Source: Acidobacterium sp. (GTDB taxonomy: Bacteria; Acidobacteriota; Terriglobia; Terriglobales; Acidobacteriaceae). From it: a stretch of DNA of 6,255 nt. Below the pieces are notes generated by a model. The model was not told the DNA's origin and ran no database searches. It saw nothing but the letters and a program-made list of their open reading frames with translations. This document shows positions 5,610 through 6,255 of the stretch, piece after piece; position 1 is the first letter of the stretch, and each line of letters begins with the position of its first letter. The stretch covers positions 9,152 to 15,406 of the forward strand of contig PMAM01000070.1 in assembly GCA_003152595.1 (NCBI GenBank), read 5' to 3'. A program made the position numbers and the translations under genes.

Positions 5610-5936
5610 TCGTCCTCGCTGATCTGAGTTTACGCTTTTTTGATTGCCAGCCGTCGATTTCAGCCTGTACCTGAGACGACGCACAGTGCGTTCCAGCGAC
5701 GATACCAGATTCGGTCTTCGACGGTCGCCTCGACAAAGACAATCTTGTTACATTCCGGGCGTCCAGAGGGGAGTAGGGTTGTAGGCCGAGGGACGGTCCA
5801 CAGCAGAGGAACCTCTTTAAGCCTCTCAGTCAGATTCGCTGGGGCAACTCGCATGGTGAACCTGGATTGATGCGCGTCTGCTGCACGCCTGGTGGTTCAT
5901 CTTCGCCAGAGGCTTCTCCTCCCTCTGAGGTGATTC
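5610..5936. other. Divergent intergenic region with no firm gene
   Basis: This region separates the minus-strand membrane gene from the plus-strand B12 radical SAM gene and should hold promoters for both, but I see no convincing -35/-10 pair. It contains one doubtful minus-strand short ORF (5660-5854, listed separately). A small stem, CAGAGG (5907-5912) with CCTCTG (5922-5927), sits directly before the GAGG ribosome-binding site of the plus-strand gene. Nothing else is recognisable. Confidence 0.5.
5660..5854 (-). CDS. Doubtful short ORF, 64 codons
   Basis: No family is recognised. The ATG at 5854 is preceded by CCAGG with a usable spacing, and the frame runs 64 codons to TGA. The composition is mixed and fairly protein-like (PECNKIVFVEATVEDRIWYRRWNALCVV), with moderately GC-rich third positions, but it has no motif, signal peptide or membrane segment. 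Its 3' end would overlap the longest form of the membrane gene (GTG at 5684) by 25 bases, which would fit an operon if both were real. It may equally be chance or a decayed fragment. Confidence 0.3.
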   Translation of the reverse strand: MRVAPANLTERLKEVPLLWTVPRPTTLLPSGRPECNKIVFVEATVEDRIWYRRWNALCVVSGTG

Positions 5937-6255
5937 ATGAACGCCCTCTTCATCTACCCCCGCTTGCCCGAGACCTACTGGAGCTTCAAGCATGCCCTGT
6001 CGTTCCTGGGCAAGCGGGCGGCGCAGCCTCCGCTGGGCCTGATGACCGTAGCCGCCCTGGTGCCTGGCTCGTGGAACAAACGCCTGGTGGATGAGAACGT
6101 GGAGCGGCTGCGCGACCGGGATCTTGCCTGGGCCGACGTAGCGCTGATCAGCGCCATGCACATCCAGAAGGACGCGCTGTTCGCCATTCTCGCGCGATGC
6201 CGCACCATCGGCCTGCGCACCGTGGTGGGCGGTCCGATCGCCAGCAGTCTGTCCG
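5937..6255 (+). CDS. B12-binding-domain radical SAM protein, 3'-truncated by the window edge
   Basis: Only the first 106 codons are present. The ATG at 5937 has GAGG with a 6-base spacer. The sequence (MNALFIYPRLPETYWSF..., a PPLGLMTVAALVP segment at about 35-47, WNKRLVDENV, ...LAWADVALISAMHIQ..., ...GLRTVVGGPIAS) is the N-terminal Rossmann-like cobalamin-binding domain of B12-type radical SAM proteins. It looks like the branch that carries a C-terminal DUF4070 domain: the WSFKHAL and PPLGL motifs are characteristic. The radical SAM cysteine motif, expected well downstream, is outside the window. Such proteins commonly act as methylases or on lipids and secondary metabolites; no substrate is inferred. 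It is transcribed away from the minus-strand membrane and radical SAM genes. Confidence 0.88.
   Translation, partial: MNALFIYPRLPETYWSFKHALSFLGKRAAQPPLGLMTVAALVPGSWNKRLVDENVERLRDRDLAWADVALISAMHIQKDALFAILARCRTIGLRTVVGGPIASSLS

Noticed and set aside
5640..5870. Plus-strand 76-codon frame in the divergent region
   Set aside because: Starts with TTG without a clear ribosome-binding site, Arg/Ser/Thr-rich, no motif.
1..6255. tRNA, rRNA, CRISPR, insertion-sequence ends, attachment sites
   Set aside because: No cloverleaf with a TTCRA arm, no regular spaced repeats, no transposase or integrase, and no terminal inverted repeats with target duplications were seen.

Overview
The window is GC-rich bacterial chromosomal DNA. 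The small conserved minus-strand proteins, a sugar-porter transporter, a radical SAM enzyme and a B12-type radical SAM protein together look most like soil Acidobacteriota (Terriglobia-type). That assignment rests on general resemblance of these proteins to ones from that phylum, not on a search, so treat it as an inference. There are no rRNA or tRNA genes, CRISPR arrays, transposases or other mobile-element genes.

Layout. (1) Bases 1-1401, plus strand: the 3' three quarters of a sugar-porter MFS transporter whose first membrane helices lie outside the window. (2) Bases 1431-2005, minus strand: two small unknown genes (73 and 118 codons) joined by an ATGA stop/start overlap, convergent with the transporter. 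(3) Bases 2235-3365, minus strand: three short genes about 80-95 bp apart: a double zinc-ribbon protein with glycine tracts, an 88-residue helical protein, and a 112-residue protein with four cysteine pairs. (4) Bases 3600-3962, minus strand: a CspA-type cold-shock gene with its own leader, a candidate promoter and a terminator-like hairpin. (5) Bases 4034-5107, minus strand: a radical SAM enzyme with a C-terminal cysteine cluster. (6) Bases 5205-5609, minus strand: a small two-helix membrane protein with a non-ATG start. (7) Bases 5610-5936: an intergenic stretch holding one doubtful short ORF. (8) Bases 5937-6255, plus strand: the first 106 codons of a B12-binding-domain radical SAM protein that runs out of the window.

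How the genes may work together. The cold-shock protein and the glycine-rich zinc-ribbon protein are both plausible RNA-binding proteins in one co-oriented run, so a stress or RNA-chaperone neighbourhood is a reasonable guess. The radical SAM gene, the small membrane gene and the divergent B12 radical SAM gene form a second neighbourhood whose substrate cannot be read from the sequence. I found no recognisable defence system or biosynthetic pathway. The unexplained content is the run of small uncharacterised proteins and the radical SAM group.
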